A DNA stretch of 64,000 bases from CAZXEU01 sp965207385. Lineage in GTDB: Bacteria > Bacteroidota > Rhodothermia > Rhodothermales > Bin80. Both the position numbers and the translations under genes were made by a program. Positions 35,035 to 44,936 of the stretch are shown here, one piece after another. The notes beneath the pieces are model-generated. The model saw only the letters and a list, made by a program, of their open reading frames with translations, did no database searches and was not told the DNA's origin. The stretch spans positions 33,768-97,767 of the forward strand of contig CBDBLZ010000016.1 of NCBI GenBank assembly GCA_965207385.1, in the 5' to 3' direction. How positions within the stretch are numbered: the first letter of the stretch is position 1; each line of letters starts with the position of its first letter.

Positions 35035-36438
35035 ATGATTAGCCGTATTGCCAGAAAGGAATACATCGAGATGATCCGAGACGGGCGGTTTAGGTGGGCC
35101 ACCGGCATTGTATTCGCTCTGCTGGCCGGCTCCCTGATCGTCGGCTGGAAGCACTATGCCAGCGTCGAAGCACAGCGTGCAGAGTCCCAGGCGGCCGACC
35201 GGGAGATGTGGGTAAGTCAGGGAGAGAAGAGCCAACACTCGGCGGCGCATTTCGGCAACTTTGCCTTCAAACCCACTTCGCCGCTGTCGTCCATCGACCA
35301 GGGCGTGCTGCCCTACACGGGCGTCTCGGTCTTCATGGAAGCGCATCGGGTGAAGGAGGCCAGCTATCGCCCCGTGGAAGATGCCAGCATCATGCACCGT
35401 CTTGGCGCCCTCACGGCGGCCTCTACGCTGCAGCTTCTAATCCCGCTGCTCATCATCTTGCTGGCGTTTTCCTCGTTTGCCGGCGAGCGTGAACAGGGGA
35501 CGCTGCGCCAATTGATGAGTCTCGGGCTCCAGCGGCGTACGGTGGCCCTGGGGAAAGCACTTGGGGTGGTGCTCCCCTTGATGCTGCTGCTCGCACCGGC
35601 CGCCGCGGTGGGCGCAGTAGCGATGGCGCTCAATGCCGGGCCGGACGCGGCGCTCTGGAGCCTGTCGCGCCTGCTCCTCATGATCATGCTGTATCTGCTC
35701 TACTTCGGTCTCTTCATCGGGCTTGCCCTCATCGTGAGCGCGCGAGCCTCGTCTGCACGGGTAGCGCTGATCGTTCTGCTCGGCTTCTGGCTCTGGAGCA
35801 GCTTCCTCGTACCCCGTGCCGCGACCGACATCGTGGATGCGCTCGTGCCTACGCCGACGAGCGCCGAGTTCGACCGGGCTGTCCAGACAGACTATGACCA
35901 GCTTCCCGCATGGGCAGATCGCACACGCGCCGTCGAGGAACAGTTGATGAAGGAGCATGGCGTGGATACGCCGGACCTCATCCCAGCCAGCGTTGCAGGC
36001 TACACTCTACTGGCGGCCGAGGAGGACGAAACGATGATCTATCGCAAGCACTTCGACGCGCTTGGCGATATTTACATGGCGCAAAACCGCATGGTTCAGG
36101 CCGGCACGGTGCTTGCCCCGATGGTCGCCGTTCAGGCGGCGTCGATGGGTCTGGCCGGAAGCGATTATGCTCACCATCAACACTTTGTAGAGGCGGCCGA
36201 GACGTATCGCTACGACTTCGTCCAGACGCTCAACCGCGACATGGTGGCCCAGCACAGTAACTGGGAATATCGAGCCGGACGGTCTATGTGGGAGAGCATC
36301 CCCGCCTTCGCCTACGAATCACCCGGCCTCAGCTGGACACTCAGCCACTATACCATTGGCCTGGGACTTCTGGGCCTGTGGTTTGTCGCCGTAGCGCTGA
36401 CCGTGCCCGTGGCTGTCACCCGTATGAAGATCAACTGA
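35035..36438 (+). CDS. DUF3526 ABC-2 permease, subunit 1
   Basis: 467 residues. N-terminal segment WATGIVFALLAGSLIVGW, periplasmic loop with QHSAAHFGNFAFKP and SPLSSIDQGVLPYTG, which is the DUF3526 hallmark, then SFAGEREQGTLRQLMSLGL (ABC-2 signature) between membrane segments. A second long loop holds the DSIVDALVPTP-like and LIPASVAGY stretches, and the last helix is LGLLGLWFVAVALTV. It pairs with the next gene and with the ATPase at 31259. Such DUF3526 pairs accompany TonB receptors in Bacteroidota, but their substrate is not established. Confidence 0.88.
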   Translation: MISRIARKEYIEMIRDGRFRWATGIVFALLAGSLIVGWKHYASVEAQRAESQAADREMWVSQGEKSQHSAAHFGNFAFKPTSPLSSIDQGVLPYTGVSVFMEAHRVKEASYRPVEDASIMHRLGALTAASTLQLLIPLLIILLAFSSFAGEREQGTLRQLMSLGLQRRTVALGKALGVVLPLMLLLAPAAAVGAVAMALNAGPDAALWSLSRLLLMIMLYLLYFGLFIGLALIVSARASSARVALIVLLGFWLWSSFLVPRAATDIVDALVPTPTSAEFDRAVQTDYDQLPAWADRTRAVEEQLMKEHGVDTPDLIPASVAGYTLLAAEEDETMIYRKHFDALGDIYMAQNRMVQAGTVLAPMVAVQAASMGLAGSDYAHHQHFVEAAETYRYDFVQTLNRDMVAQHSNWEYRAGRSMWESIPAFAYESPGLSWTLSHYTIGLGLLGLWFVAVALTVPVAVTRMKIN

Positions 36439-36448
36439 GGAGGCGATC

Positions 36449-37888
36449 ATGCTCGGCAAGATAATCACTTACGAAATCCGCCTGCTTCACCGGGATAGGA
36501 CCGCCTGGATCGTGGTGTCGCTCTTCGTGGCCCTCGTGATGTATGCCGCCATTAACGGCACGCAAGAGCAGACACACCGGCAAACCGTGGCGACGGAGAC
36601 GATAGCGGACTACCAAACGCAGGTCCTGGAGGCACGGCACGAAGCCGAAGCCCTCGAAGCCACGTTGCGCGAAGAGGGCCATTCGCTGGATACCTTCGAC
36701 TGGGGACCGCGCCATCCCTACAACGTCGGCTCGAGCATGGGCCACCCGGCGACGCTGCCCCCGATGCCGCTGGCGGCCTTTGCCATCGGGCAGAGCGACA
36801 TCTATCCGGCAGCCTACCAGGTAAGTGCGGCCAGCAGCGTGGCCCTCGGGCAGACCGACCAACTTGAAAACCCGTTCAAGCTACTGGTAGGCCACTTCGA
36901 TCTGGCCTTCGTCATTCTGTTCCTATATCCGCTGCTTATTCTGGCGCTCACGTTTGCGCTGACAGCAGCAGAGAAAGAGACGGGCACGCTTCGTTTGCTG
37001 TTGGCACAGCCGGTGCGCTTGTCAACCTTCGTCTGGGCCAAGGTATTGAGCCGGGGAGCGCTGACTGTTGGCGCGGCGCTGGTGCTGACGGTGCTGGCCT
37101 TCGTCATGACGGGTGCTGCGTTCGAGGGCGGGTGGGCTCGATTCGGCCTCTGGCTGGCTATCACGCTAATCTACGGGGCGTTCTGGTTCGGCCTGGCGCT
37201 GCTGGTCAATGCATTCGGGCGTTCGGCAGCCACGAACGCGATCATCCTGGCGGTCTGCTGGCTCGCGTTTGTGGTCGTTCTTCCTTCTCTTATCAATGTA
37301 GTCGCCAGTACTCTCTATCCCGTCCCTTCGCGCATGGCGTTCATCACGGCGATGCGGACGGAGACGACCGTGGCAGAGCAGCAAAGCAGCGAGTCGCTGG
37401 CGCAGTTCTTTCAGGATCACCCTGAAATAGCTCCGGTCGGCGACGATGATGCCAACTTCGCCATGCTCCGCGTGGTCCGTGACGAGCGCATCGCCGAACA
37501 GCTGGCTCCGGTAATGGAGCGCTTCGTTCGGCAGCAGGAGCGGCAGCAACGGATTGTGCGTGCCCTCGGCTATCTGTCGCCGACGCTTGTCACGCACCAG
37601 ATGCTTCTGGATGCGGCGGGTACCGGCCCGGCTCGGCACGCGGCTTTTCTCGAACAGGTCGATATGTTTCAGGCGATCTGGCAAGAACACTTTGTGCCCA
37701 GGTATTTCGCCAACGTCGGGTTTCAATCCTCCGATTACGACACCATGCCACGCTTCGAGTATCGCGAGGAAACGCCGGCAGAAGTGCTTGGTCGCCTGAT
37801 CTTACCCTTGCTGTTTCTGATGCTCGCTTCAGCCATCGTTGGGGGCTACGGCTTGCGCCAGTACCGGCATCATCCAGTCGCGGATTGA
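36449..37888 (+). CDS. DUF3526 ABC-2 permease, subunit 2
   Basis: 479 residues, preceded by a strong GAGGAGG ribosome site overlapping the stop of subunit 1. N-terminal WIVVSLFVALVMYAAING, loop with PRHPYNVGSSMGHPA and LPPMPLAAFAIGQSDIYP (DUF3526 type), AAEKETGTLRLLLAQPV as ABC-2 coupling motif, a second soluble loop of about 150 residues and a C-terminal helix ending GGYGLRQYRHH. Forms the heterodimeric membrane part of the exporter with the preceding protein. Confidence 0.88.
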   Translation: MLGKIITYEIRLLHRDRTAWIVVSLFVALVMYAAINGTQEQTHRQTVATETIADYQTQVLEARHEAEALEATLREEGHSLDTFDWGPRHPYNVGSSMGHPATLPPMPLAAFAIGQSDIYPAAYQVSAASSVALGQTDQLENPFKLLVGHFDLAFVILFLYPLLILALTFALTAAEKETGTLRLLLAQPVRLSTFVWAKVLSRGALTVGAALVLTVLAFVMTGAAFEGGWARFGLWLAITLIYGAFWFGLALLVNAFGRSAATNAIILAVCWLAFVVVLPSLINVVASTLYPVPSRMAFITAMRTETTVAEQQSSESLAQFFQDHPEIAPVGDDDANFAMLRVVRDERIAEQLAPVMERFVRQQERQQRIVRALGYLSPTLVTHQMLLDAAGTGPARHAAFLEQVDMFQAIWQEHFVPRYFANVGFQSSDYDTMPRFEYREETPAEVLGRLILPLLFLMLASAIVGGYGLRQYRHHPVAD

Positions 37889-37961
37889 CCATTTGGCGTC
37901 GTCGCGGGGCATGCGACCCATACGCTGGCTTATCAGGATCTCGGACCCTTGTCGCACAGCC

Positions 37962-40199
37962 ATGAACGGTTACCGCAAGACAGCTATTCGGCAGGGGCTC
38001 GTGGCGCTTTCCCTGGTGCTTGTTGTTGCCGGATCGGCGCAAGCTCAAGGGGTATTCCCCGTACCGGATGTCCCGCTGACGATCCGGGCAGCACGGGCAG
38101 AGGTCGCGATCCATCTCGACGGTGAACTGAGCGAGTCGGACTGGCAGCGCGCGGTGCCGGCCCGGGGCTTCCGCCAGACCGAGCCGCAGCAGGGCAACCC
38201 GGCCACGTTCGACACGGAGGTCCGCGTCCTCTACGATGACAACTTTCTCTACGTCGGCGCGATCTGTCACGACACCACCGGTACACCGGGCGTCCGCGTA
38301 CGCGACCTCCGCCGCGACTTCGACTACTTCCAGAATGATCTCTTCGGCATCAGCCTCGATCCGTTCCTCGACGGGCGAAGCGCGGTCGTATTTCAGACGA
38401 ATCCCTACGGGGGGCAGCGTGACATCCAGGTCATCGACGGCAACATCTACAACCGCGACTGGGATGCCGTCTGGGATGTGCGCACGTCGGTGACGGATAG
38501 GGGTTGGATCGTGGAGATTGCGATTCCGTGGTACACGCTGCGGTACCCGGAGGCAAGGACGCAGTGGGGCATCAATTTTGTGCGCAACATTCGGCGGCGC
38601 AACGAGATCACCGGCTGGTCACTCTGGCCGCGTGTCTATTCGCCGTACCGGATGGACTATGCGGGCGTGCTGGAGGGCATCGAGCCGCCTCCGCCTTCGA
38701 CAAACATGCGGGTACAGCCCTACCTGGTCATGCGCGACGACCGCAGCGGCACCCGAGACGTTCTCCTGGACGGCGTCGCGCCCGAGATCGGCGGCGACTT
38801 GAAGTGGGCCACGACGCCCGGCACCGTCCTCGATCTGACCGTCAACACCGACTTTGCCCAGGTTGACGCCGACCGGCAGGTGGTCAATCTCACCCGGTTT
38901 TCTGTCTTCTTCCCGGAGAAGCGCCCTTTCTTTCTCGAAAGCGCAAACCTATTCCGTACCGGATCCAGCGAGACAGTCCTTCCCTTTTTCAGCCGTCGCA
39001 TCGGGCTGGACGACGCCGGACAGCCCGTTCCTATCGACGCCGGGCTGCGGCTTGTCTCACGGACTTCCCGTCGCAGTATCGGCGGGCTGATCGTCCGGCA
39101 GCGGAGCAATGCCCGGACACCAACCAGCCATGTGGCTGTCGGCCGGTTTATTCAGAATGTCGGCAGTACCAATCGCGTCGGATTGCTCGCGACGGTGCGT
39201 CACGACGAAGGCTTTGCAGGTGCGCCCTCTGCGCTTAACGCCGTCGGTACGGTGGATGGGCAGACTCGCTTCACGCAGACCCTGACGCTGCGATGGATGG
39301 CTTCGGCTTCGTGGACCCAGCGCGAGGGCGGCGAAGGTTTCTCGACCTATGCCTGGCTCGCCGAGGATTCCAACCGGGGCTACCTCGGGCATTTGCAAGC
39401 CGTCATATCAGAGGATTATCATTCCGGCGTCGGTTTCGTCTCGCGCCGGGATCTGATCGTAACGAGCCCGGCGGGCAATGTCGACTTGCGGCCCGACTGG
39501 AAGCCGCGCTTTGTGCGCCGGTTCGAGCCAGGGTTTGTCTCCTACATCTACCATCGCCTCTCCGACGGGCAGTTCCAGGAGAGTTGGCTGGATTTGACGC
39601 CGCTGAACGTGGAGTTTCAAAGCGGCGCCGAGATTTCGTTCGGCATCGAGCCGAACTGGCAGGAACTGGAGCCCGAAGATATCGCCTTTTTTCGTCCACT
39701 CGGCGTCGAACTCGCACCGGGCAACTATCATTACGTACGGTACAGCGCCGAAGTCCAGTCTGACCTCTCACGCAAGTACTCGGGGTCAGTCGAGATAGCC
39801 GTAGGCGATTTCTTCGACGGAACGCTGACCAGTCTGGTATTCTCCGCTCGGCTGGCCCGGTCGCCGCGTGTGGCGCTGAGTGCAGCGTATGAATACAACC
39901 GCGCGGCAGAGCTCGGAGTCTACGAGGAGCATAAGGTATCGCATCTGCTCGGGCCGGAGCTCCGTCTGGCGCTCAATCCCCGATTGCAGTTCAACGCCTT
40001 CTACCAGTACAACACGCTGGCCGAACAGGCCAACTGGAATGTGCGATTCAGCTACGAATTTCGCCCGCTGTCGTACCTCTACCTCGTCTTCAACGACGCA
40101 CGCTACCTAGTCAACAGTACCACCCGGCGGACCGATCCGGAACGCTTCGCTACGCAGCAACAGGCCATCGTCAAGGTGACCTATTTGCGGCAGCTATGA
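37962..40199 (+). CDS. DUF5916 outer-membrane protein with CBM9-like domain (copy 1)
   Basis: 745 residues from the ATG at 37962, start of the signal peptide (LVALSLVLVVAGSAQAQG). Residues about 40-230 form the CBM9-like sandwich (DGELSESDWQRAVPARGF, FVEIAIPW-type strands). Then comes DUF5916 (NTDFAQVDADRQVVNLTRFS and FFPEKRPFFLESANLF) and a predicted C-terminal beta-barrel ending VKVTYLRQL. The family sits in the outer membrane and its substrate is undefined. It is downstream of the exporter and upstream of two binding proteins, so it probably serves the same uptake route. A paralogue is at 44933. Confidence 0.87.
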   Translation: MNGYRKTAIRQGLVALSLVLVVAGSAQAQGVFPVPDVPLTIRAARAEVAIHLDGELSESDWQRAVPARGFRQTEPQQGNPATFDTEVRVLYDDNFLYVGAICHDTTGTPGVRVRDLRRDFDYFQNDLFGISLDPFLDGRSAVVFQTNPYGGQRDIQVIDGNIYNRDWDAVWDVRTSVTDRGWIVEIAIPWYTLRYPEARTQWGINFVRNIRRRNEITGWSLWPRVYSPYRMDYAGVLEGIEPPPPSTNMRVQPYLVMRDDRSGTRDVLLDGVAPEIGGDLKWATTPGTVLDLTVNTDFAQVDADRQVVNLTRFSVFFPEKRPFFLESANLFRTGSSETVLPFFSRRIGLDDAGQPVPIDAGLRLVSRTSRRSIGGLIVRQRSNARTPTSHVAVGRFIQNVGSTNRVGLLATVRHDEGFAGAPSALNAVGTVDGQTRFTQTLTLRWMASASWTQREGGEGFSTYAWLAEDSNRGYLGHLQAVISEDYHSGVGFVSRRDLIVTSPAGNVDLRPDWKPRFVRRFEPGFVSYIYHRLSDGQFQESWLDLTPLNVEFQSGAEISFGIEPNWQELEPEDIAFFRPLGVELAPGNYHYVRYSAEVQSDLSRKYSGSVEIAVGDFFDGTLTSLVFSARLARSPRVALSAAYEYNRAAELGVYEEHKVSHLLGPELRLALNPRLQFNAFYQYNTLAEQANWNVRFSYEFRPLSYLYLVFNDARYLVNSTTRRTDPERFATQQQAIVKVTYLRQL

Positions 40200-40227
40200 T
40201 TCCACAACCTCAATCCTGCAACTGAAA

Positions 40228-41448
40228 ATGCAACCTCTAAGCCTGATCTTCTTCGGTGGTCTGGTGCTCCTCGCAGGGGCCTGCCGGCCTGCTGTCGAAC
40301 AGCCCGAAACGAACACCACTGCGGCCGCTGCCTTCGAGCCGGGTACCGATTACTTCCCCGATAAAGCCGAGGTTCAATACGCCGAGCACTTCTCGGTAAC
40401 GTATCACGGGCACTACAAGGTTGTGCGGACACACGCCGAGGTTCGACCCTGGCAAAGTGACAGCGCGCCCGAGCCCCACGAAGACGTGATGGTGCTGGTA
40501 CAGCGCGGCACACCACCGCCTCCACTTACGGGCGATCTCGAGGACGCCACCGTGCTGACGATTCCGGCCACCACCATTGCCGCCAACAACGATGGCACCC
40601 TTGCTTTCGTGCAAGCCCTGAAGCGCACGGACGCAGTATTGGCTCTCGGTGGCTTGTCAATCTACGACGACACGCTCCGTCAGCGTGCTGAGGCGGGAGA
40701 GATCGGTCAGATTGGCTATAGCTGGCATAGCGAACCCGACCTGGAAGTGCTCCTGGACCGGCGGCCTGATATTACCCTCTTGACCGTGGATACCCCGAAC
40801 AATATACAGGCGCTTGGCCGGACACGTGAACTGGGCCTCGCAGCAGCTGCGATGTTCGAGTGGGCCGAGCCGCACTATCTGGGTCGCACCGAATGGATTA
40901 AGTATCTGGCTCTTTTCGTCAACGCCGAACGTGACGCCAACACAGTGTTCGAGTCGGTCGCCAGCCGGGTCGCTGACCTTATAGCGCTGGCAGCCTTAGC
41001 ACCGCATACCCCGACGGTGCTCTGGGGCTACTACGGCGGCAACGGACGCTGGTGGATGCATCGAAATAATCTGGAAGCCCGCTTCCTCAATGACGCCAAT
41101 GCCCTCAACCCCTACGAGGATTTCGATCGTGACCTTCTCACAGAGGGGGAGCCAATTTCGAGCGAGCAACTCTTGGTCGCCGGCACCAATGCCGACCATT
41201 GGATCATCGGCGATATCCACGCCGCCGACCTGCCGCCCGACACCTACATGAACAGGTTCGCTGCATGGACGCAGGGTGCGCTTTACCACAACTACAAGCG
41301 AACCAAGTGGGATTACAACGCCTACGACTACTTCGAGACAGCCTTGGTACGGCCCGACTGGATCCTCGCCGACCTCGTCGCACTTCTGCACCCTGAGGTG
41401 TCGCGCAATCACGAGACCATTTTCTTTGACCTATACGAAAAGCCGTGA
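40228..41448 (+). CDS. FepB/BtuF-type substrate-binding lipoprotein (copy 1)
   Basis: 406 residues. The N-terminus LIFFGGLVLLAGACRPA has a lipobox-like AGAC. It resembles class III (TroA/BtuF-like) binding proteins. Motifs are YFPDKAEVQYAEHFSVTY at the first strand, a central region with VLALGGLSIYDDTLRQRAE, and EWAEPHYLGRTEWIKYLALF marking the linking helix. Its product would pass a chelate from the receptor to the FecCD permease. Its stop overlaps the start of the second copy (GTGA), showing translational coupling. Longer than standard FepB by roughly 80 residues. Confidence 0.85.
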   Translation: MQPLSLIFFGGLVLLAGACRPAVEQPETNTTAAAAFEPGTDYFPDKAEVQYAEHFSVTYHGHYKVVRTHAEVRPWQSDSAPEPHEDVMVLVQRGTPPPPLTGDLEDATVLTIPATTIAANNDGTLAFVQALKRTDAVLALGGLSIYDDTLRQRAEAGEIGQIGYSWHSEPDLEVLLDRRPDITLLTVDTPNNIQALGRTRELGLAAAAMFEWAEPHYLGRTEWIKYLALFVNAERDANTVFESVASRVADLIALAALAPHTPTVLWGYYGGNGRWWMHRNNLEARFLNDANALNPYEDFDRDLLTEGEPISSEQLLVAGTNADHWIIGDIHAADLPPDTYMNRFAAWTQGALYHNYKRTKWDYNAYDYFETALVRPDWILADLVALLHPEVSRNHETIFFDLYEKP

Positions 41449-42695
41449 ACCGCCGCCTGTTATCCGGGATGCTCTTCTTGGGGTCTTGGGGATGCCAACC
41501 AACAGCCCCTGCTCCAGACCAGTCAATGGCATGGGAACGCCTGTCCTGGACGCCTTCTAGCAATACCAACCTGACAGAAGCCTGTGTTGCCGACTACGAT
41601 CCGGATGCCGATTATTTCCCCGATAAAGTCATACTGGGCTATGCCGAGCGCTTTCAGGTAAGCTACCACGGGCATTACAAGGTGCTTCGCACCAACGTGG
41701 CGGGTTCCGAATGGGGACCGGATGTATCGGATACGGTGGTGTTGGTGCAATGCGGCACGCCGGTGCCGGCCCTTGAAGGTGAACTGGCAGGCGCGGCAAT
41801 CGTGGAGGTGCCTGTCCGTTCGCTCGCTTCAAACGAAGATGGCAGCATTACCCGCGCCAAAGAACTTGGGTATATGGAGCGCGTGGCAGGGTTAGCTGGT
41901 GGCGGCATCTACGACGCCACCCTGCGCCAGCGCTGGGAGGACGGCAAGCTAATCAGTGTGGGTGAGTCGTTTCATGGAGCGCCCGACTTCGAAGCTCTGG
42001 TCGCCAACCCACCGGGCGTCGCTTTTCTGTTTACCTCAAGCCTGGACCACACCGTAGCGCTGGACCAGGGGCGTGCGCTGGGTTTGGCAACCGTGCCTAT
42101 CGTCGCTTGGGGCGAGCCGACTATCCTGGGGCAAGCCGAGTGGATCAAACACACGGCCCTTTTCCTAAACGCCGAAAACGAGGCAACGGCCTACTTCGGT
42201 GGTGTGGCCCAGCGCTATCTCGATTTGAAATCCCGCGTAGCTACCGTTTCCGAACGCCCTACTGTCATCTGGGGCGGGCCTATGAGTAACGGGGGGCGCT
42301 GGTGGATCGAGGCGGGAAGCTGGATGGCTCAAGCCCTCGCCGATGCCGGCGGACACAACCCCTTCACACCTGATTCCGGCGAAACCGCAATTACGCTCAG
42401 CACCGAAGCCGTTTTGGAGCGCGCCGCCGACGCCCGGTACTGGTTGACGGAGCACGTTGTCCTCGAAACGCTCGGCACGGCCGGTCCGCTGGAGATCATT
42501 CCAGCTTTCCGGGACGGGCGCGTCTATCACATTCACAAACGCGCTCGGCCCGAGCACGACGCCTACGACTGGTACGAAGCCGCACTCGTACGGCCCGACG
42601 TGGTCCTGCATGATTTGGTTGCTCTGCTTCATCCGCACCTTGTTCCTGGTCATGCCTTGTTCTTCCTGCAACAGATCCGGGAGACTGAACGGTAA
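41445..42695 (+). CDS. FepB/BtuF-type substrate-binding lipoprotein (copy 2)
   Basis: 416 residues starting at a GTG that overlaps the stop of copy 1. It has a short hydrophobic leader (LLSGMLFLGSWGC) and a poorer lipobox. The same landmarks appear as in copy 1: YFPDKVILGYAERFQVSY, GGGIYDATLRQRWEDGK, GEPTILGQAEWIKHTALF, and the common C-terminus DWYEAALVRPDVVLHDLVAL. The two have clearly diverged, so they may capture different chelates for one permease or act as a heterodimeric pair. The FecCD permease gene follows 42 bases later. Confidence 0.85.
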   Translation: MNRRLLSGMLFLGSWGCQPTAPAPDQSMAWERLSWTPSSNTNLTEACVADYDPDADYFPDKVILGYAERFQVSYHGHYKVLRTNVAGSEWGPDVSDTVVLVQCGTPVPALEGELAGAAIVEVPVRSLASNEDGSITRAKELGYMERVAGLAGGGIYDATLRQRWEDGKLISVGESFHGAPDFEALVANPPGVAFLFTSSLDHTVALDQGRALGLATVPIVAWGEPTILGQAEWIKHTALFLNAENEATAYFGGVAQRYLDLKSRVATVSERPTVIWGGPMSNGGRWWIEAGSWMAQALADAGGHNPFTPDSGETAITLSTEAVLERAADARYWLTEHVVLETLGTAGPLEIIPAFRDGRVYHIHKRARPEHDAYDWYEAALVRPDVVLHDLVALLHPHLVPGHALFFLQQIRETER

Positions 42696-42737
42696 TATGC
42701 CCTCGAACAGGCGTCTCCTGAACCAACCCACAACATC

Positions 42738-43868
42738 ATGGCTTCCGGTATCGAATCCATGCCTATTGCCGAAGTAGGAATCAGCCAGCGACGCGGACAG
42801 CCGGTTTTGCCGACCCAGCTCGTTGATCTTCGCGCCGCATTGCGTCCATTGGCGTTTACGGGTCTGTTCGCTGGTGTCATTGGCCTGTTCTTGCTGGAGC
42901 TGATGATTGGCTCCGTTGCCATCCCGCTTCGCGACATCCTTACGTTGCTGATCGGGGGTGAGGCCAGCCAGGCTGCCTGGACTACGATCCTATACGAATT
43001 GCGCCTGCCGCGTGCGATTACGGCTTGCGTAGGTGGGGCTGCCTTTGGGGCGGCGGGACTCCAACTACAAACGCTCTTCCGCAATCCTTTGGCCGGCCCG
43101 TGGGCGCTGGGCATCACGGCCGGGGCGCAATTGGGCGTAGCGCTTGTCGTCGTCACGGGTAGTGTTGTTGGCTCTGCATTCCTGGAAGAGATTGCGTTCT
43201 TGAGCAATCTGGGCCTGGTGGCCGGGGCCGGGCTCGGGGCAGCGCTCGTCCTTGCAGTGATTGCCTCCGTGTCCCGGCGCGTAAGCACCATCACCCTGCT
43301 GATTGTGGGATTGATGCTGGGCTTTCTGGCCAATGGGCTGGTGAGCGTCGTGTTGCACTTCACCAATGAGACGCAAGGCGCGGTATTTGCATCCTGGAAT
43401 GACGGCAGCTTCGCCGGCGTGCACTGGGATCACTTTCCGGTGCTGCTCCCGATGCTTCTTGTCGGTATTGTAACTGCGCTATTGCTGGTCAAGCCCCTAA
43501 ACGCGCTACTGCTGGGCGAAAGCTATGCTGCCACGCTTGGCCTCTCGGTAGGACAAGCCCGGATGATGGCCCTGACAAGTGCAGTACTCCTGGCGGCGCC
43601 CGTCACGGCCTATTGCGGCCCGATTCTGTTTATCGGACTGATTGTGCCGCACCTTTGCCGTGGACTGTTCAACACCTCGGACCACCGCATCCTGATGCCT
43701 GCGGTCTTGCTGATGGGGTCGGCGCTGGCGCTCGGTGCTGATCTGTTTGTTCACCTGCCCTGGGAACGGCACTTTCTCCATCTCAACGCGGTCAATGCGC
43801 TCCTTGGCGCACCCGTAGTGATCTGGGTGATTCTGCGTAACAAGCACATGCGGAGCTTCGCTGTGTAG
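42738..43868 (+). CDS. FecCD/BtuC-family ABC importer permease
   Basis: 376 residues with about ten membrane segments. Diagnostic motifs are LRLPRAITACVGGAAFGAAG, TLFRNPLAGPWALGITAGA and GPILFIGLIVPHLCRGLF. It carries chelated iron, heme or cobamide through the inner membrane together with the binding proteins encoded upstream and the ATPase encoded 42 bases downstream. The N-terminal 35 residues before the first helix are longer than usual. Confidence 0.93.
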   Translation: MASGIESMPIAEVGISQRRGQPVLPTQLVDLRAALRPLAFTGLFAGVIGLFLLELMIGSVAIPLRDILTLLIGGEASQAAWTTILYELRLPRAITACVGGAAFGAAGLQLQTLFRNPLAGPWALGITAGAQLGVALVVVTGSVVGSAFLEEIAFLSNLGLVAGAGLGAALVLAVIASVSRRVSTITLLIVGLMLGFLANGLVSVVLHFTNETQGAVFASWNDGSFAGVHWDHFPVLLPMLLVGIVTALLLVKPLNALLLGESYAATLGLSVGQARMMALTSAVLLAAPVTAYCGPILFIGLIVPHLCRGLFNTSDHRILMPAVLLMGSALALGADLFVHLPWERHFLHLNAVNALLGAPVVIWVILRNKHMRSFAV

Positions 43869-43910
43869 CGCCTTCCTCTTGTTTGTCATCTGCTGTCGCG
43901 TATACGTTCC

Positions 43911-44936
43911 ATGCTTGCTGTCGAAGATCTCGCTATCGGCTACCAATCGCCACGCACGCCTGCCCATGTCGTTGCTGAAGACATCAACATATCGCTCAAC
44001 GAGGGCGAACTGGTGTGTCTGATCGGTCCAAACGGCGGTGGGAAAACGACGCTGATGCGGACGCTTGCCGGAATGCAGCGTCCCCTGGCCGGGCGCGTAG
44101 CCATCGATGGGAGAGACGTCCATACCATGCCTGCGCGGGAGCGCGCCAAATGCCTCAGTGTCGTGCTTACCGAGCGTGTCAGTGCTGGTTTGCTCTCGGC
44201 CTATGCCATGGTCGGTTTAGGACGCTATCCCCACACGAACTGGTCGGGCGCGCTTTCCGACAAGGACCACGAAATCATCCAGTCGGCTATCCGCATGGTG
44301 GGCGCCGAATCCTTCCTGCACCGCAGTGTAAGCGAACTTAGCGACGGGGAACGCCAGAAGATCATGATGGCCCGCGCTCTGGCTCAGGAGCCCCGCCTGA
44401 TGATCCTGGATGAAATCACGGCTTTCCTCGACCTGCCTCGACGGGTCGAAATCATGCGTCTGCTGCGCCGTCTGGCCCGCACCACCGGGCGCGCCATCCT
44501 GCTCTCGACGCATGACCTCGATCTGGCCTTGCGTAGTGCGGATCGTATCTGGCTCTTGCCCAAAGGAGGAGCCCTGCAAGCCGGGGCTCCCGAAGATCTT
44601 GTCTTGAATGGAGCGTTCGAAGCCGCTTTTGCCAGTGAGGGGATAGATTTCGACCGGGAGCAGGGTTCCTTCCGGATTCACCGGCATTTCGAGGCCGAGG
44701 TAGAGTTGGTTGGGGAAGGTGCTGCGTTGTTCTGGACCCGGCGCGCCCTGGAGCGCGAGGGGCTTCACGTTAAGGAAAACGGACAACCGGCGTCCCTCCG
44801 CGTGGAGATTGTGGCTGAGGGCCAGTCACTGCGTTGGCAACTCACGCAAGGCGGTCAATCGCACACCTATGATGCGCTCTATGATCTGATCCGCCATGTG
44901 CAATGCCTTCCCGGCACAACTCGCGCGGAATCATGA
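43911..44936 (+). CDS. FhuC/BtuD-type ABC importer ATPase with C-terminal extension
   Basis: 341 residues, about 85 longer than the usual 255. Walker A GPNGGGKTTLMRTLAG, signature LSDGERQKIMMARALAQEP, Walker B LMILDEITAFLD and H-loop LLSTHDLDLALRSADRI are intact. After residue about 245 comes an extra alpha/beta domain (VELVGEGAALFWTRRALERE, LRVEIVAEGQSLRW) also found in some Bacteroidota iron/heme ABC ATPases; its role is unknown. The stop overlaps the ATG of the DUF5916 gene (ATGA at 44933). Confidence 0.92.
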   Translation: MLAVEDLAIGYQSPRTPAHVVAEDINISLNEGELVCLIGPNGGGKTTLMRTLAGMQRPLAGRVAIDGRDVHTMPARERAKCLSVVLTERVSAGLLSAYAMVGLGRYPHTNWSGALSDKDHEIIQSAIRMVGAESFLHRSVSELSDGERQKIMMARALAQEPRLMILDEITAFLDLPRRVEIMRLLRRLARTTGRAILLSTHDLDLALRSADRIWLLPKGGALQAGAPEDLVLNGAFEAAFASEGIDFDREQGSFRIHRHFEAEVELVGEGAALFWTRRALEREGLHVKENGQPASLRVEIVAEGQSLRWQLTQGGQSHTYDALYDLIRHVQCLPGTTRAES

